Shown here one piece after another: positions 7,699 through 15,845 of a stretch of 52,310 nucleotides of DNA. The stretch spans positions 48,885-101,194 of the forward strand of contig NVVJ01000006.1 in assembly GCA_002402175.1 (NCBI GenBank), in the 5' to 3' direction. Within the stretch, counting starts at the first letter, position 1; each line of letters opens with the position of its first letter. The position numbers and the translations under genes were made by a program. The DNA is from SAR86 cluster bacterium. GTDB lineage: Bacteria > Pseudomonadota > Gammaproteobacteria > Pseudomonadales > Pseudohongiellaceae. A model generated the notes under the pieces. The model searched no databases. It was not told the origin of the DNA and worked only from the letters and a program-made list of their open reading frames with translations.

Positions 7699-8322
7699 AT
7701 GGACGTAATCACTTCTTACATAGGTATTCTCGGAGTTTTGCTTCTCGGCATAATGAGCCCGGGGCCGAGTTTTGTATTAGTTGCGCGTACGTCTGTCGCA
7801 GTATCAAGGACGGCTGGCTTCACTACCGCCATTGGTATGGGCGTCGGCGGTGCAGGGTTTGCTATTATAGCGCTTCTAGGGCTACAAGCAGTTTTACTTA
7901 GCGTACCTGTTTTATATATGGCATTAAAAATACTGGGTGGAATGTATCTAATCTATCTCGCAATAGTCATTTGGCGCGGGGCAAAACAATCAATTGATAA
8001 TGTATGTAAAAATTCGGCTAGCTCTTACAAATCCTTCAAGCTTGGGCTAATAACTCAATTAAGCAATCCTAAAACAGCTATTTTTTATGGCAGTGTCTTT
8101 GCTGCACTATTGCCGCCAAACTTACCTATTTCAACCATACTAGTTCTGGCTCCAACAATATTTTTTCTAGAAACTGGCTGGTATTCGTTAGTAGCATTTG
8201 TGTTGTCCTCAACGGCGCCAAGGAAAACATATTTAAATCTAAAAATAGTTTTAGATCGTTTGGCCAGCGGAATAATTGGAACCTTAGGACTGAAGTTGAT
8301 ACATGATGCGAGATCGGCATAG
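7699..8322 (+). CDS. LysE/RhtB family amino-acid exporter
   Basis: A 207-residue inner-membrane protein with about six hydrophobic helices. It has the LysE family N-terminal signature GIMSPGPSFVLVARTSVAVS and the central motif KLGLITQLSNPKTAIFYGSVFA; the NPK after the third or fourth helix is typical. Members export amino acids or related small metabolites. The substrate cannot be predicted. It is a single gene with an AGAAAG-like ribosome site, 41 bp after the hairpin that ends the AhpD-like unit. Low-complexity AACTACGAGA repeats and the palindromic repeat element follow it. Confidence 0.87.
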   Translation: MDVITSYIGILGVLLLGIMSPGPSFVLVARTSVAVSRTAGFTTAIGMGVGGAGFAIIALLGLQAVLLSVPVLYMALKILGGMYLIYLAIVIWRGAKQSIDNVCKNSASSYKSFKLGLITQLSNPKTAIFYGSVFAALLPPNLPISTILVLAPTIFFLETGWYSLVAFVLSSTAPRKTYLNLKIVLDRLASGIIGTLGLKLIHDARSA

Positions 8323-8359
8323 AAAACTACGAGAACTACGAGAACCAATATAATCAAAC

Positions 8360-8433
8360 GGATCGTAACGAATGAAATTTAACCAGTTACCAACAAAGCA
8401 ACAAGTTGGTTAAAAAATATCCGCTACGACTCC
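8360..8433 (+). repeat. Copy of the 75-bp palindromic repeat element (opposite orientation to the 23.4-kb copy)
   Basis: This 74-bp stretch aligns end to end with the reverse complement of the element at 23399-23473. Shared blocks include TCGTAACGAAT at the left, TTTAACCAGTTACC inside, CAAAAAATAT-type sequence and a CTACGACTCC right end. The terminal arms are imperfect here, unlike the other copy. It sits between the LysE and MmcQ genes on the same strand, a position suited to a 3'-end hairpin. Confidence 0.7.
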
Positions 8434-8458
8434 TTTAATTCACTGTTAGCCCGCTACT

Positions 8459-8821
8459 ATGACATACGAAGATTTCAACCAATACTGCCAGTCTCTTCCA
8501 TCTACTACCTATGTAATTCAGTGGGGTGGCTCTCACGTATGGAAAGTTGGAGGTAAAGTATTTGCAATTGGCGGCTGGGGAGATGGTAAATATTCTGGAA
8601 TTACATTTAAAGTCTCCGAGATAACATACGAAATATTGCGTGATAAACCTGGGCTTCGACCTGCACCCTATTTTGCATCACGAGGAATGAAATGGATTCA
8701 ACAATATAATAAACCAGGATTGCCAGATAAAAGGTTGAAAGAGTATCTACAAGACTCTCATCATATTGTTTCTTTAGGGCTCACTAAAAAGCTTCAGAAA
8801 GCTCTTGGTTTAATCCAGTAA
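8459..8821 (+). CDS. MmcQ/YjbR family protein
   Basis: A 120-residue protein of the MmcQ/YjbR family. It has the starting helix YEDFNQYCQSLPSTTYVIQW, then HVWKVGGKVFAIGGW, FKVSEITYEILRDKPGLRPAPYF and a C-terminal helix. The fold resembles the CyaY-like/DNA-binding double-wing described for YjbR; its physiological role is unsettled. Length is normal. No clear ribosome-binding sequence precedes the ATG. It belongs to a run of short, same-strand, independently spaced genes. Confidence 0.87.
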   Translation: MTYEDFNQYCQSLPSTTYVIQWGGSHVWKVGGKVFAIGGWGDGKYSGITFKVSEITYEILRDKPGLRPAPYFASRGMKWIQQYNKPGLPDKRLKEYLQDSHHIVSLGLTKKLQKALGLIQ

Positions 8822-8842
8822 CAAAAATGGACATGTGGACAT

Positions 8843-9358
8843 ATGGGAATTTTCATAGCACTATTTAGAGGCATCAATGTTGGAGGAAGAAATATCCTTC
8901 CAATGAAGGAGCTGACTCTTCTGTTAGAGGAAAGCTCATACAGCAAAGTTAAAACATATATTCAAAGTGGCAACGTGGTATTTGAGAGCAATAAGCCGCC
9001 GAAGAATGTAGACCTGCTTATTGAGAGTCAATTTGGCTTTAAACCAGAAGTCATGATTATAAGTAAAAAAGATTTCTCAAGGTTTGTAAGAGATAATCCG
9101 TACAGCTCACTTGTAGGCAAAGAAATACATTTATTCTTCTGTAATGATGCGCCAAAGCCAGATATAGATAGAATCGAAAAACTAAAGTCTAAATCGGAAA
9201 AGTATAGTATTAAAGGTAAGGTCTTCTACTTACACGCACCAGATGGCATTGGCAGATCGAAACTGGCGGCAGGTGTAGAAAAATGCCTTGGGGTAGCCGC
9301 AACGGCGCGAAATCTCAATACCGTAAATAAACTTATTGAAATGACAGAGATCGTGTAA
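8843..9358 (+). CDS. DUF1697 protein
   Basis: A 171-residue protein with the strongly conserved DUF1697 opening IALFRGINVGGRNILPMKEL, followed by KVKTYIQSGNVVFES and later GKVFYLHAPDGIGRSKL, then a C-terminal TARNLNTVNKLIEM. The family is widespread in bacteria as a stand-alone cytosolic protein and has no established function. The RGINVGG and TYIQSGNVVF stretches are the invariant surface. It lies 21 bp after the MmcQ gene, so cotranscription is possible. Confidence 0.88.
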   Translation: MGIFIALFRGINVGGRNILPMKELTLLLEESSYSKVKTYIQSGNVVFESNKPPKNVDLLIESQFGFKPEVMIISKKDFSRFVRDNPYSSLVGKEIHLFFCNDAPKPDIDRIEKLKSKSEKYSIKGKVFYLHAPDGIGRSKLAAGVEKCLGVAATARNLNTVNKLIEMTEIV

Positions 9359-9409
9359 CACGGAAACTGATCGCAACTTTAAGTAGAGGATGGCGCTTCA
9401 ACACTTAAA

Positions 9410-9829
9410 ATGATTATTCGAGCATTTGAAGAACAAGACAAAAATGAAGTGATTTCACTCTGGAAGGAGTGCGGTCTTGTAGTACCTCAGAATGACTCAG
9501 CTAAAGACATAGAAAGGAAACTCGAAGTTGGACGAGACCTATTTCTTGTTGGGCTCCAGGGACATTCAATTGTCGCAACCGTGATGGGAGGTTATGAAGG
9601 CCATCGAGGTTGGATAAACTATTTGGCCGTTAAGCCCTCTGAACAACGCAAAGGTTATGGGCAGGCTATTATGCGGGCTGTGGAGGCTCTCATAATGCAA
9701 AAAGGCTGCCCAAAGATTAACCTACAAGTTCGTAATACCAATGAAAACGTATTAGCGTTTTACTCTGCTATTGGTTATGGCAATGACAATGTTGTTGGCC
9801 TGGGCAAGCGCCTCGAAGATGATTCTTAG
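9410..9829 (+). CDS. ypeA: GNAT acetyltransferase, YpeA type
   Basis: A 139-residue GNAT-fold protein very similar in layout to E. coli YpeA. It has an N-terminal IIRAFEEQDKNEVISLW, a central TVMGGYEGHRGWINYLAV, the acetyl-CoA pyrophosphate loop QRKGYGQAI (motif A, Q/RxxGxG/A), then GCPKINLQVRNTNENVLAFY and a C-terminal SLGKRL-like LGKRLEDDS. The acceptor is not known. Length matches the family. It is transcribed with the surrounding small genes; a hairpin 37 bp downstream may end the transcript. Confidence 0.87.
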   Translation: MIIRAFEEQDKNEVISLWKECGLVVPQNDSAKDIERKLEVGRDLFLVGLQGHSIVATVMGGYEGHRGWINYLAVKPSEQRKGYGQAIMRAVEALIMQKGCPKINLQVRNTNENVLAFYSAIGYGNDNVVGLGKRLEDDS

Positions 9830-9865
9830 CTAAAGCGTTATTCTATAGACAGAACATATTGGAGC

Positions 9866-9883
9866 GCGCTCTATTAAGAGCGC
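9866..9883 (+). terminator. GC-rich hairpin after ypeA
   Basis: GCGCTC and GAGCGC form a perfect 6-bp stem around the loop TATTAA, followed within about ten bases by a short T-rich stretch. It lies between ypeA and the DUF3291 gene on the plus strand. A weak intrinsic terminator is the simplest reading. Confidence 0.5.
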
Positions 9884-9917
9884 AGTTCCATTTTGAATAT
9901 ACAAACAAGGTAGTGTA

Positions 9918-10400
9918 ATGGTTTATCAGATAGCACAGGTTAATATCGCGAAATTTCGCTTACCACAAGAGCACCCTACTAATGCTGGCTTTGTAGATAG
10001 TCTCGATCGCGTGAACAAAATCGCCGAGTCTCAACCTGGTTTTGTATGGAGGTTTACCGGTTCTGGAAATGATGCGTTAGATGTACAAGCATTTAAAGAT
10101 CCAAACATGGCTATAAACATGTCTGTTTGGTCTGATTTGAAATCTTTGGTCAACTTCGTCTACCGAGATGAAAGTCACAAGGAGATTATGCGCCGACGTA
10201 AGGAGTGGTTTGATAAAGTTGAATTCTATATGGTGATCTGGTGGATTGAGCAAGATCGAAAACCCACAATCGAAGAAGCGAAAATTCGGTTGGAGCTATT
10301 GCGCCAAAATGGTCCTACCTATTCAGCGTTTACATTCAAGCGGCCCTTCCCTGCTCCAAGTGATGAAATAGTAAGGCCATTTGAAGACGAATGCGCGTAA
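9918..10400 (+). CDS. DUF3291 protein
   Basis: A 160-residue protein with the DUF3291 pattern. It begins YQIAQVNIAKFRLP, continues with FVDSLDRVNKIAESQPGFVW, NMSVWSDLKSLVNFVYRDES and HKEIMRRRKEWFDK, and ends with a region like MVIWWIEQDRKPTIEEAK. The family is a dimeric alpha-beta-barrel-like fold related to antibiotic biosynthesis monooxygenases, but no activity is assigned. There is no signal peptide. A moderate AAGGTAG ribosome sequence precedes the ATG. Confidence 0.87.
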   Translation: MVYQIAQVNIAKFRLPQEHPTNAGFVDSLDRVNKIAESQPGFVWRFTGSGNDALDVQAFKDPNMAINMSVWSDLKSLVNFVYRDESHKEIMRRRKEWFDKVEFYMVIWWIEQDRKPTIEEAKIRLELLRQNGPTYSAFTFKRPFPAPSDEIVRPFEDECA

Positions 10401-10493
10401 TTCAATCTAACCTCATCAATGTTGGTTTTTCCGTTGTATGATTCCTCAGTACGAATCGAAAACGCCTCATGGCTAAGTGCCAGGAAAATATGA

Positions 10494-11114
10494 ATGACTA
10501 GAGAAAAGTTATCAATTTCACTATTGATTCTCATGATTGCATTTGCACTTGTGGTACCTCTTATAGGCGGGTCGCTAGTTCAAGATTATTCTCATGTACA
10601 AAGTTATATAAGCGAACTTGGTGCGGTTGGCACAGAGTGGGGGAAGGTTGTTAGCTTAGGTGGGTTCCTGCCTATTGGATTGTTGGTTATAACCTTTCTC
10701 GTTGTTAACGCTCCATTGGTCAATCCTATAGGGTATTCAAAGATTGGATACTATCTTTTGTTATTTGTCGGCGCATCTTATATAGGAGCTGCTTTTGCAC
10801 CGTGTGATATAGGATGTCCAGCAGAAGGCAGCTTGCGTCAAAATATACATAACCTGCTTGGTATTTTTGAGTATTTGATAGGTGGTGTAGGGCTGTTGAT
10901 GTTTTCTATGGGGTTCAGAAAACGTACAAAATCTACATTTTCATGCACAGTTCTTGCTGGATTGGGAATACTTACAATAGTTTCTTTCTTCTTGATGGCA
11001 TCAGTCGAACTATCGTCCTTTAGAGGACTATTTCAACGCATTGCGGAACTGTGTTTATTTACTTCTTTCATAATACTTGGCTGGCCAATAGCAATGAAAG
11101 TAACAAGTGGATAA
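10494..11114 (+). CDS. DUF998 membrane protein
   Basis: A 206-residue polytopic protein with about six hydrophobic helices. It matches DUF998, with the conserved first loop SHVQSYISELGAVGTEWGK and a cysteine-bearing loop FAPCDIGCPAEGSLRQNIHN before the fourth helix. The role of the family is unknown. The two cysteines face the periplasm by the usual topology and might form a disulfide. The gene is preceded by an AGGAAAAT ribosome site. Confidence 0.85.
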   Translation: MTREKLSISLLILMIAFALVVPLIGGSLVQDYSHVQSYISELGAVGTEWGKVVSLGGFLPIGLLVITFLVVNAPLVNPIGYSKIGYYLLLFVGASYIGAAFAPCDIGCPAEGSLRQNIHNLLGIFEYLIGGVGLLMFSMGFRKRTKSTFSCTVLAGLGILTIVSFFLMASVELSSFRGLFQRIAELCLFTSFIILGWPIAMKVTSG

Positions 11115-11184
11115 ATTACTGGGCAAGTATAGTCCATAAAACGCGCATCAATATTACAGCATCCAAACCTATCACGGTATTCAC

Positions 11185-11511
11185 ATGCAATTCGAAATTG
11201 ATATTACATCCGAGCACAAAATATTGTTTTATTCAGTAAGAGAAGTCCTGTTAGAAAACTACGGCTTGAATGAAATACAAAAAAGTCGCATAACCACCTA
11301 CTCTGATAACAATGGTGGTATATGTCATATGAGAACAATGAAACATGGAATTGACCTTGGGTTTCTGAAAGGAATTCACATGGAAGACAAATACGGATTA
11401 CTTTCTGGCTCTGGGAAGCTCATGAGAATTCTCTCAATGAGCAAGCTGAACATTACCGAGATGAAATATTATGTCGATCAGGCTGTCGCCATAAATTCCT
11501 CTAAGAAATGA
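11185..11511 (+). CDS. DUF1801 (YdhG-like) protein
   Basis: A 108-residue protein with the DUF1801 outline. It has an N-terminal helix followed by a strand around SRITTYSDNNGGICHMRT, then KHGIDLGFLKGIHMEDKYGLLSG, and a C-terminal helix after KLMRILSMSKLNITEMKYYV. Members share a small fold of unknown function and are often found in accessory gene runs. Its stop codon overlaps the start of the AlkD-like gene in ATGA, which points to translational coupling. Confidence 0.8.
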   Translation: MQFEIDITSEHKILFYSVREVLLENYGLNEIQKSRITTYSDNNGGICHMRTMKHGIDLGFLKGIHMEDKYGLLSGSGKLMRILSMSKLNITEMKYYVDQAVAINSSKK

Positions 11512-12242
11512 ATTTACGACAGATAATGAATCGACTAGAACTTCTCGCCGATCCAGAAAAGATTGAACTTAAAAGGAACAAATTTGCGATCACCGCAAAT
11601 AATTCCCTAGGTGTCTATCACAAAGACCTGAAAGCCTTAGCCAAAGAAATTGGTCAGGACGATAAGCTTGCGCTTGAGCTGTATGACACCGGCATCTACG
11701 AAGCTAGACTACTATGTAGCAAAATATATAATCCACAATGCATCTCTGAAAAACAAATGGAAAGATGGGCAGCAGATTTTGAGAACTGGGAGATATGCGA
11801 TTCGTTCTGTATGGGGTTTTTTGTTAAAAGCAGTCATGCATTACCTAAAGCTAAGGAATGGACCAGCGCTGAAAACGAATTTGTAAAGCGTGCTGGCTTC
11901 GTAATTATGGCGGCTTACGGCTTTGCACACAAACACGCAGCTAACGAAGTGTTTGAGAGATTTTTCAAACCCATAGTGCGAGAAGCTGGCGATGATCGAC
12001 TCTATGTTAAGAAAGCAGTGAACTGGGCGCTGCGAAATATCGGCAAGAGAAATATCGATTTACACGCAAAGGCAATCGAAGTGGCCAATCAAATACTGAC
12101 TATTGATTCTGGTTCAGCAAGATGGATCGCCAAGAATGCACTTAGCGAACTTGCCAAACCAGGGATCAATATTTTGAATTACCCCAGGCTGCTGTATAAG
12201 CCAGCTGCAGACAAGCCAACCACAGGCAGGCCTCTACAATAA
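11508..12242 (+). CDS. AlkD-like DNA alkylation repair protein
   Basis: A 244-residue all-helical protein of the AlkD/AlkC HEAT-like repeat glycosylase family. Landmarks are KNKFAITANNSLGVYHKDLK, a central ADFENWEICDSFCM carrying the WE.CD pattern, and AGFVIMAAYGFAHKH. Near the end come YVKKAVNWALRNIGKRN and ARWIAKNALSEL. Well-studied members excise bulky or cationic N3/N7-alkylpurines without base flipping. A catalytic Asp/Trp set is compatible with the W and D seen but cannot be confirmed by eye. It is coupled to the DUF1801 gene by a 4-bp overlap. Its end overlaps a small convergent gene. Confidence 0.85.
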   Translation: MNLRQIMNRLELLADPEKIELKRNKFAITANNSLGVYHKDLKALAKEIGQDDKLALELYDTGIYEARLLCSKIYNPQCISEKQMERWAADFENWEICDSFCMGFFVKSSHALPKAKEWTSAENEFVKRAGFVIMAAYGFAHKHAANEVFERFFKPIVREAGDDRLYVKKAVNWALRNIGKRNIDLHAKAIEVANQILTIDSGSARWIAKNALSELAKPGINILNYPRLLYKPAADKPTTGRPLQ

Positions 12243-12320
12243 TTGCCAGGCCATTCCAAATACAATTGCCATAAGCACTGGTGCGAGCATCAAATAAACC
12301 AAATATCGAATACGTGTCAT
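12234..12320 (-). CDS. 28-residue single-helix membrane peptide
   Basis: A short frame encodes MTRIRYLVYLMLAPVLMAIV and then FGMAWQLL, with two basic residues followed by one strongly hydrophobic helix. The ribosome-binding sequence GAGGTGAT lies at ideal spacing before the ATG, unusual for a chance frame of this size. It sits 43 bp after the NrtS-like gene on the same strand and would be the last member of the sigma54-type operon. Its final 9 bp overlap the end of the convergent AlkD-like gene. No known family is recognised. It may be a partner subunit of the NrtS-like protein, by inference. Confidence 0.55.
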   Translation of the reverse strand: MTRIRYLVYLMLAPVLMAIVFGMAWQLL

Positions 12321-12363
12321 TACATCACCTCATCAAATTTCAATACACAAATAGTCTTTCTAG

Positions 12364-12576
12364 CTAACTGACTGAGCTGTCTTTATCAACACGCTCTCTA
12401 CTTGCTGAGTATTGCCCAGCAATAAAAACAAAGAATGGTGTTAAATAAGTAAGAATTGCAGGGATCACCCGAAGCTCAGAATTTCCTGCCAAAACATCAT
12501 ACTGGTTGATAATTAGCAGAATGGTGCCGACCAATAACGCAACTACAAACCCTTTTTTGATTGTTGCGCTATTCAT
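12364..12576 (-). CDS. nrtS: NrtS-type nitrate/nitrite transport protein
   Basis: A 70-residue protein with two hydrophobic helices: KKGFVVALLVGTILLIINQY and, after a short polar loop, PAILTYLTPFFVFIAGQYSA. The pattern of a K-G start, LINQ-like polar residues at the end of helix one and LTYL.P.. in helix two fits the small NrtS family linked to nitrate/nitrite uptake in marine and cyanobacterial strains. Assignment to transport is by family similarity. It follows the lipoamide-dehydrogenase-like gene by 38 bp on the same strand, an unexpected neighbour for a nitrogen uptake protein. Confidence 0.7.
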   Translation of the reverse strand: MNSATIKKGFVVALLVGTILLIINQYDVLAGNSELRVIPAILTYLTPFFVFIAGQYSASRERVDKDSSVS

Positions 12577-12614
12577 TAGCTAGCTCCTTTCACTGCTTAT
12601 CTGCTATAAATTTA

Positions 12615-14057
12615 TTACGCACCAGGCCCACAATCGAGACAATGCTCAACCATTTCTGGACCGATTTTAAGTTTCGCATTGAGATCTCTAAGCGCAGTAC
12701 GCACTCCTTCTTCAATTACCGGATGGTAAAACGGCATGTCCAGAATTTGGCTGACAGTAAGTCGTTGTTGCACCGCCCACGACAGCAAATGACCAATGTG
12801 CTCAGCGGCGGGACCAAACATTTCAGCTCCTAGAAACAGACCTGTTCCCTGTTCGCCGTACACTTTCATTAGCCCTTTGTTTTTACCTATAACTCGGCTG
12901 CGCCCCTGACCTTCAAAGCTCACCTCGCCAACGCTATAGCAGCTTGGGTCGCGTTCTTGAATCTCAGCAACACTCAAGCCAATGTTGGCTATTTGCGGCT
13001 CGGTAAAAACAACGCCTAACATTGCACGTCGTAGCCCAACTCGAACCTCTGGATAATTCCCTGCGTTGTCACCTGCTATGCGACCTTCGTCTGCGGCCTC
13101 ATGTAAAAGAGGAATATCATTACTGGCATCACCGGCGACAAATATATGCCCCAGACTAGTTTGCATGGTGTATCGATCAAACTCAGGAACACCACGCTCA
13201 TCAAGTTGTAAGCCTGTGTTTTCCAAATCCAGATTATCCACGTTTGGTCGACGACCGGTAGCTGCTAACAAATAGGAAAAGGTTTCGGTCACCTTCTCGC
13301 CAGATTTATGGACATAGGTAATCTCAACACCGTTTCCAATATTAGCAATGCCGCTAACGTCTGCATCGGGGTCAAGATAAAACTCTTCATTGAAGGTTTT
13401 CTCGGCATAAGCCCGTATCTCCGGTTCGTGTAGTGTGGCCAGCGCGCCACCTCGACCGAAAACTTTCACAGATACACCTAAGCGACTTAATGCCTGGCCA
13501 AGCTCTAGTCCGATAACGCCCGGCCCAAATACCGCAATCGATTTCGGCAAATCTTCTAGCTCAAACACATCATCATTCACCAGCAAGCGATCACCCGCCT
13601 CGGCAAAGTGAGGGGGATACACAGGACGTGACCCTGTGGCGATAACAATTCGCTCGGCGGCGATCTCCGTATGATCATCGATTATCAGCGTGTGATCGTC
13701 TTTGAACCTTGCGTAACCTTTTATTTTGTCGTTTTCATCGAATCCTTCTACAGACTCCAACACAAAGCCAACGAAGCGATCACGCTCTCGGCGAACTCGC
13801 TCCAATACTGCTTTTCCATCAATCGTTACCTGACTGACATCAATACCGAACCCTTTAGTGTGCTGTGCATTATGGGCCGCTTCAGCTGCAGCTATGAGCA
13901 GCTTGCTCGGCATACAACCCACTCGCGCACAGGTTGTCCCATACACATTGGCCTCAATCATAACGACGCTATCACTGTGTTTTTTAGCGGCGCGATAAGC
14001 TCCCATGCCCGCTGTTCCGGAACCAATGATTGCTACATCAACCTTTCGCTTTTTCAT
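12615..14057 (-). CDS. Dihydrolipoyl-dehydrogenase-like FAD disulfide reductase
   Basis: A 480-residue class I pyridine-nucleotide disulfide oxidoreductase. It has an N-terminal FAD motif [15 protein letters not shown], the redox disulfide [13 protein letters not shown], an NAD(P) motif [19 protein letters not shown] and an FAD loop [20 protein letters not shown]. The C-terminal catalytic His-Glu is in [18 protein letters not shown] further CLDC pair lies at the extreme C terminus, which typical E3 proteins lack. No 2-oxoacid dehydrogenase subunits are nearby, so this is an orphan reductase. With a glutaredoxin immediately upstream it probably serves thiol or disulfide reduction in a stress operon. 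Confidence 0.85.
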   Translation of the reverse strand: MKKRKVDVAIIGSGTAGMGAYRAAKKHSDSVVMIEANVYGTTCARVGCMPSKLLIAAAEAAHNAQHTKGFGIDVSQVTIDGKAVLERVRRERDRFVGFVLESVEGFDENDKIKGYARFKDDHTLIIDDHTEIAAERIVIATGSRPVYPPHFAEAGDRLLVNDDVFELEDLPKSIAVFGPGVIGLELGQALSRLGVSVKVFGRGGALATLHEPEIRAYAEKTFNEEFYLDPDADVSGIANIGNGVEITYVHKSGEKVTETFSYLLAATGRRPNVDNLDLENTGLQLDERGVPEFDRYTMQTSLGHIFVAGDASNDIPLLHEAADEGRIAGDNAGNYPEVRVGLRRAMLGVVFTEPQIANIGLSVAEIQERDPSCYSVGEVSFEGQGRSRVIGKNKGLMKVYGEQGTGLFLGAEMFGPAAEHIGHLLSWAVQQRLTVSQILDMPFYHPVIEEGVRTALRDLNAKLKIGPEMVEHCLDCGPGA

Positions 14058-14092
14058 AATCTTATTCCCCGGTCTATCTGTTCGTTAGCTTA

Positions 14093-14380
14093 CTAGGCTG
14101 CATTCTTTACTAGGTTCACATACTCACCCAACAACTGAATGATATGTTGCGACTCGTAAAGCCAGTGAGTTTTTCCATCTTCCTGCTCAATACGCAAGCA
14201 TGGTACCTGAGGCTTGCCGCCTTCCCTGATGAGCTCTTCAAAATGCTCAGAGTGTAAATGAATATCGCGCAATTCGATGTCTATATCCAGTTCATTTATT
14301 GCATCTCGAGTCATTTCACAGAACGGGCAACTTTGATAATGATAGAGAGATAGATTTTTTATTTCGGTTGAATTAGTCAT
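14093..14380 (-). CDS. Glutaredoxin (CPFC active site)
   Basis: A 95-residue glutaredoxin-fold protein with the dithiol motif YQSCPFCEMTRDAI, the cis-proline region KPQVPCLRI and a C-terminal helix ESQHIIQLLGEY. There is no signal peptide, so it is cytosolic. It would reduce glutathione mixed disulfides or partner proteins. It starts 2 bp after the end of the PNPOx-like gene, so the two are translationally linked, and the disulfide reductase gene follows. The variant CPFC replaces the usual CPYC. Confidence 0.88.
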   Translation of the reverse strand: MTNSTEIKNLSLYHYQSCPFCEMTRDAINELDIDIELRDIHLHSEHFEELIREGGKPQVPCLRIEQEDGKTHWLYESQHIIQLLGEYVNLVKNAA

Positions 14381-14382
14381 AG

Positions 14383-14964
14383 TTAACTCTCCTGGTTAGA
14401 TTGGTATTCACTAAATTTTTCCAAAAATTCTGCTTCTGTGTAACGCGGTGAAATATGCTGAGGACAATTCCAGTCGAAGGCGAGCAGATCAATAAAGAAT
14501 ACACGCTCTATCACAGCGCCATATTCCGGATCAGAAATCTCTTGCAGAACATTGTCTTCAACATCTACAGCATTCTCCATACGTATACGTCCAAGCACTT
14601 TTAGTCGGCGCCGGTTCGGGTAATCCATCAATATCAATGAGCAGCGATCATTGACTGACAAATTCCCGGTACTAACAAGCTGGGTGTTGCCACGAAAGTC
14701 AGCATAGGCCAACAATTTTGGATTCAACACTTTCAGAAAGCCCGCCGGGCCTCCTCGGTGCTGTACATAAGGCCAACCCGATTCGCTGACTGTTGATAAG
14801 TAAAACGAGTCTCGCTTACCAATAAACTGTACTTCTCTAGGCCGCATCTCATCATTCGGCCCAAAATTCTCCTGAAGCTTTTCATTATGCTCCAAAGAAC
14901 CATAGGCTTTTTGCTGAGCCTTTACGCTTTTGGTGAAAACTGTTTCTGCGAATTTATGTGTCAT
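14383..14964 (-). CDS. Pyridoxamine 5'-phosphate-oxidase-family flavin protein
   Basis: A 193-residue protein with the PNPOx-like split beta-barrel. It has REVQFIGKRDSFYLSTVSES with GWPYVQHRGGPAGFLKV, then LLAYADFRGNTQLVSTGNL and CSLILMDYPNRRRLKVLGRI, the usual flavin/F420-binding stretches. The C-terminal WNCPQHISPRYT is typical of the group. Such proteins bind FMN, heme or F420 and reduce varied substrates; true PdxH features are absent. It lies in the middle of the sigma54-linked operon, immediately before glutaredoxin. Confidence 0.85.
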   Translation of the reverse strand: MTHKFAETVFTKSVKAQQKAYGSLEHNEKLQENFGPNDEMRPREVQFIGKRDSFYLSTVSESGWPYVQHRGGPAGFLKVLNPKLLAYADFRGNTQLVSTGNLSVNDRCSLILMDYPNRRRLKVLGRIRMENAVDVEDNVLQEISDPEYGAVIERVFFIDLLAFDWNCPQHISPRYTEAEFLEKFSEYQSNQES

Positions 14965-15017
14965 CTTGTTCTCCGACTTTTAAGTATAGTTTTTATGGCG
15001 ATAGTAACTGCCGGCAA

Positions 15018-15791
15018 CTACTCAAAAGCTAACGAAGCTATTTCCACACTTCCATCGTTGTTTAAGTATTCGCGGTGCTGCAAATACCACTCACGAACAA
15101 ACAGATACTCATCTCCAAAAACCAATTCATCAAACTCTAATATTGCTTCCCTGAAAACTATGACATCAGATGCCAGTAAAGTGTTGCGTGTTTCAGTGTG
15201 CTCGATATTTGGAATCGGATGTATCTGCGAATCCAATATCAAGCCACCAGAGTCACGCAGAGTGCTCGGCCCAAAGAAAGGAATCACCAGGTATGGCCCA
15301 GATTTTACATTCCACGACGCCAGGGTTTGGCCAAAGTCTTCGTTATGTTTTTCAAGATTAAATACTGGCCTTGCAACTTCAACCAGGCCACCCAGCCCCA
15401 GTGTGCTATTTATAGCTACTCTGCCGATGTCCGAAGCGGCACGACCCAACTTTAACTGCAGCACTTCGTTGAATATCGTTCGAACATCATCCAGGTTACC
15501 AAAGAAATTTCGAATACCTTTTCTCACAGCGCCAGGAGTCAGGTTTCTATAAGTTCTCGCAAGCGGTTTAACAACAACCCCATCCAGTACCTGATTAAAC
15601 TTATAGGTCACTCGATTCACGTTCTCAAATGGGTCATTGTCCGTAGCTGCATGAGCAGGTGAAGACAATGACACCAGAATAAAAAAACTTGTCAACACGG
15701 TGCGCATTAGCGCAAGTGCATTTCGTGCTGGCAAGGCAAGGGAGAAGGGCCTGCTTAGTCGTACAGATTTTGTTAAATTGATTGTTTTCAT
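15018..15791 (-). CDS. MlaA/VacJ-family protein without a lipobox
   Basis: A 257-residue protein matching MlaA, the outer-membrane component that removes mislocalised phospholipids. Visible hallmarks are DPFENVNRVTYKFNQVLD, RNFFGNLDDVRTIFNEVLQL, RVAINSTLGLGGLVEVA, NEDFGQTLASWNVKSGPYLV and the IPFFGPSTLRDSGG stretch. The ATG chosen follows GGAGAAG; an upstream in-frame GTG would add eight residues. The N terminus is a signal peptide ending SSPAHAATDN, with no cysteine at the cleavage site. The usual lipid anchor therefore seems missing. It lies in the stress-type operon, away from any mlaBCDEF genes. Confidence 0.87.
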   Translation of the reverse strand: MKTINLTKSVRLSRPFSLALPARNALALMRTVLTSFFILVSLSSPAHAATDNDPFENVNRVTYKFNQVLDGVVVKPLARTYRNLTPGAVRKGIRNFFGNLDDVRTIFNEVLQLKLGRAASDIGRVAINSTLGLGGLVEVARPVFNLEKHNEDFGQTLASWNVKSGPYLVIPFFGPSTLRDSGGLILDSQIHPIPNIEHTETRNTLLASDVIVFREAILEFDELVFGDEYLFVREWYLQHREYLNNDGSVEIASLAFE

Positions 15792-15845
15792 TTTCTTCTC
15801 CACTTTCTTCTCCACTTAGGTGATGTCGTTTATTCTGCTACTAAG

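Noticed and set aside
9866..9883. Hairpin after ypeA as an attC-type recombination site
   Set aside because: It lacks the paired 7-bp core sites and the spacing of attC. A weak terminator is simpler.
6748..12242. Chromosomal integron cassette array
   Set aside because: Gene content fits, but I found no attC-type paired core sites (RYYYAAC and GTTRRRY with symmetric arms) between the genes and no integrase in the window.
13671..14096. Plus-strand open frame opposite the disulfide reductase start
   Set aside because: No recognisable motif and no ribosome-binding site. It lies antisense to the conserved FAD and redox-disulfide region of the reductase.
14887..15552. Long plus-strand open frame opposite the MlaA-like gene
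   Set aside because: The frame has no family pattern and low-complexity Ser/Arg content. The minus-strand MlaA reading is unambiguous, so this is an antisense shadow.
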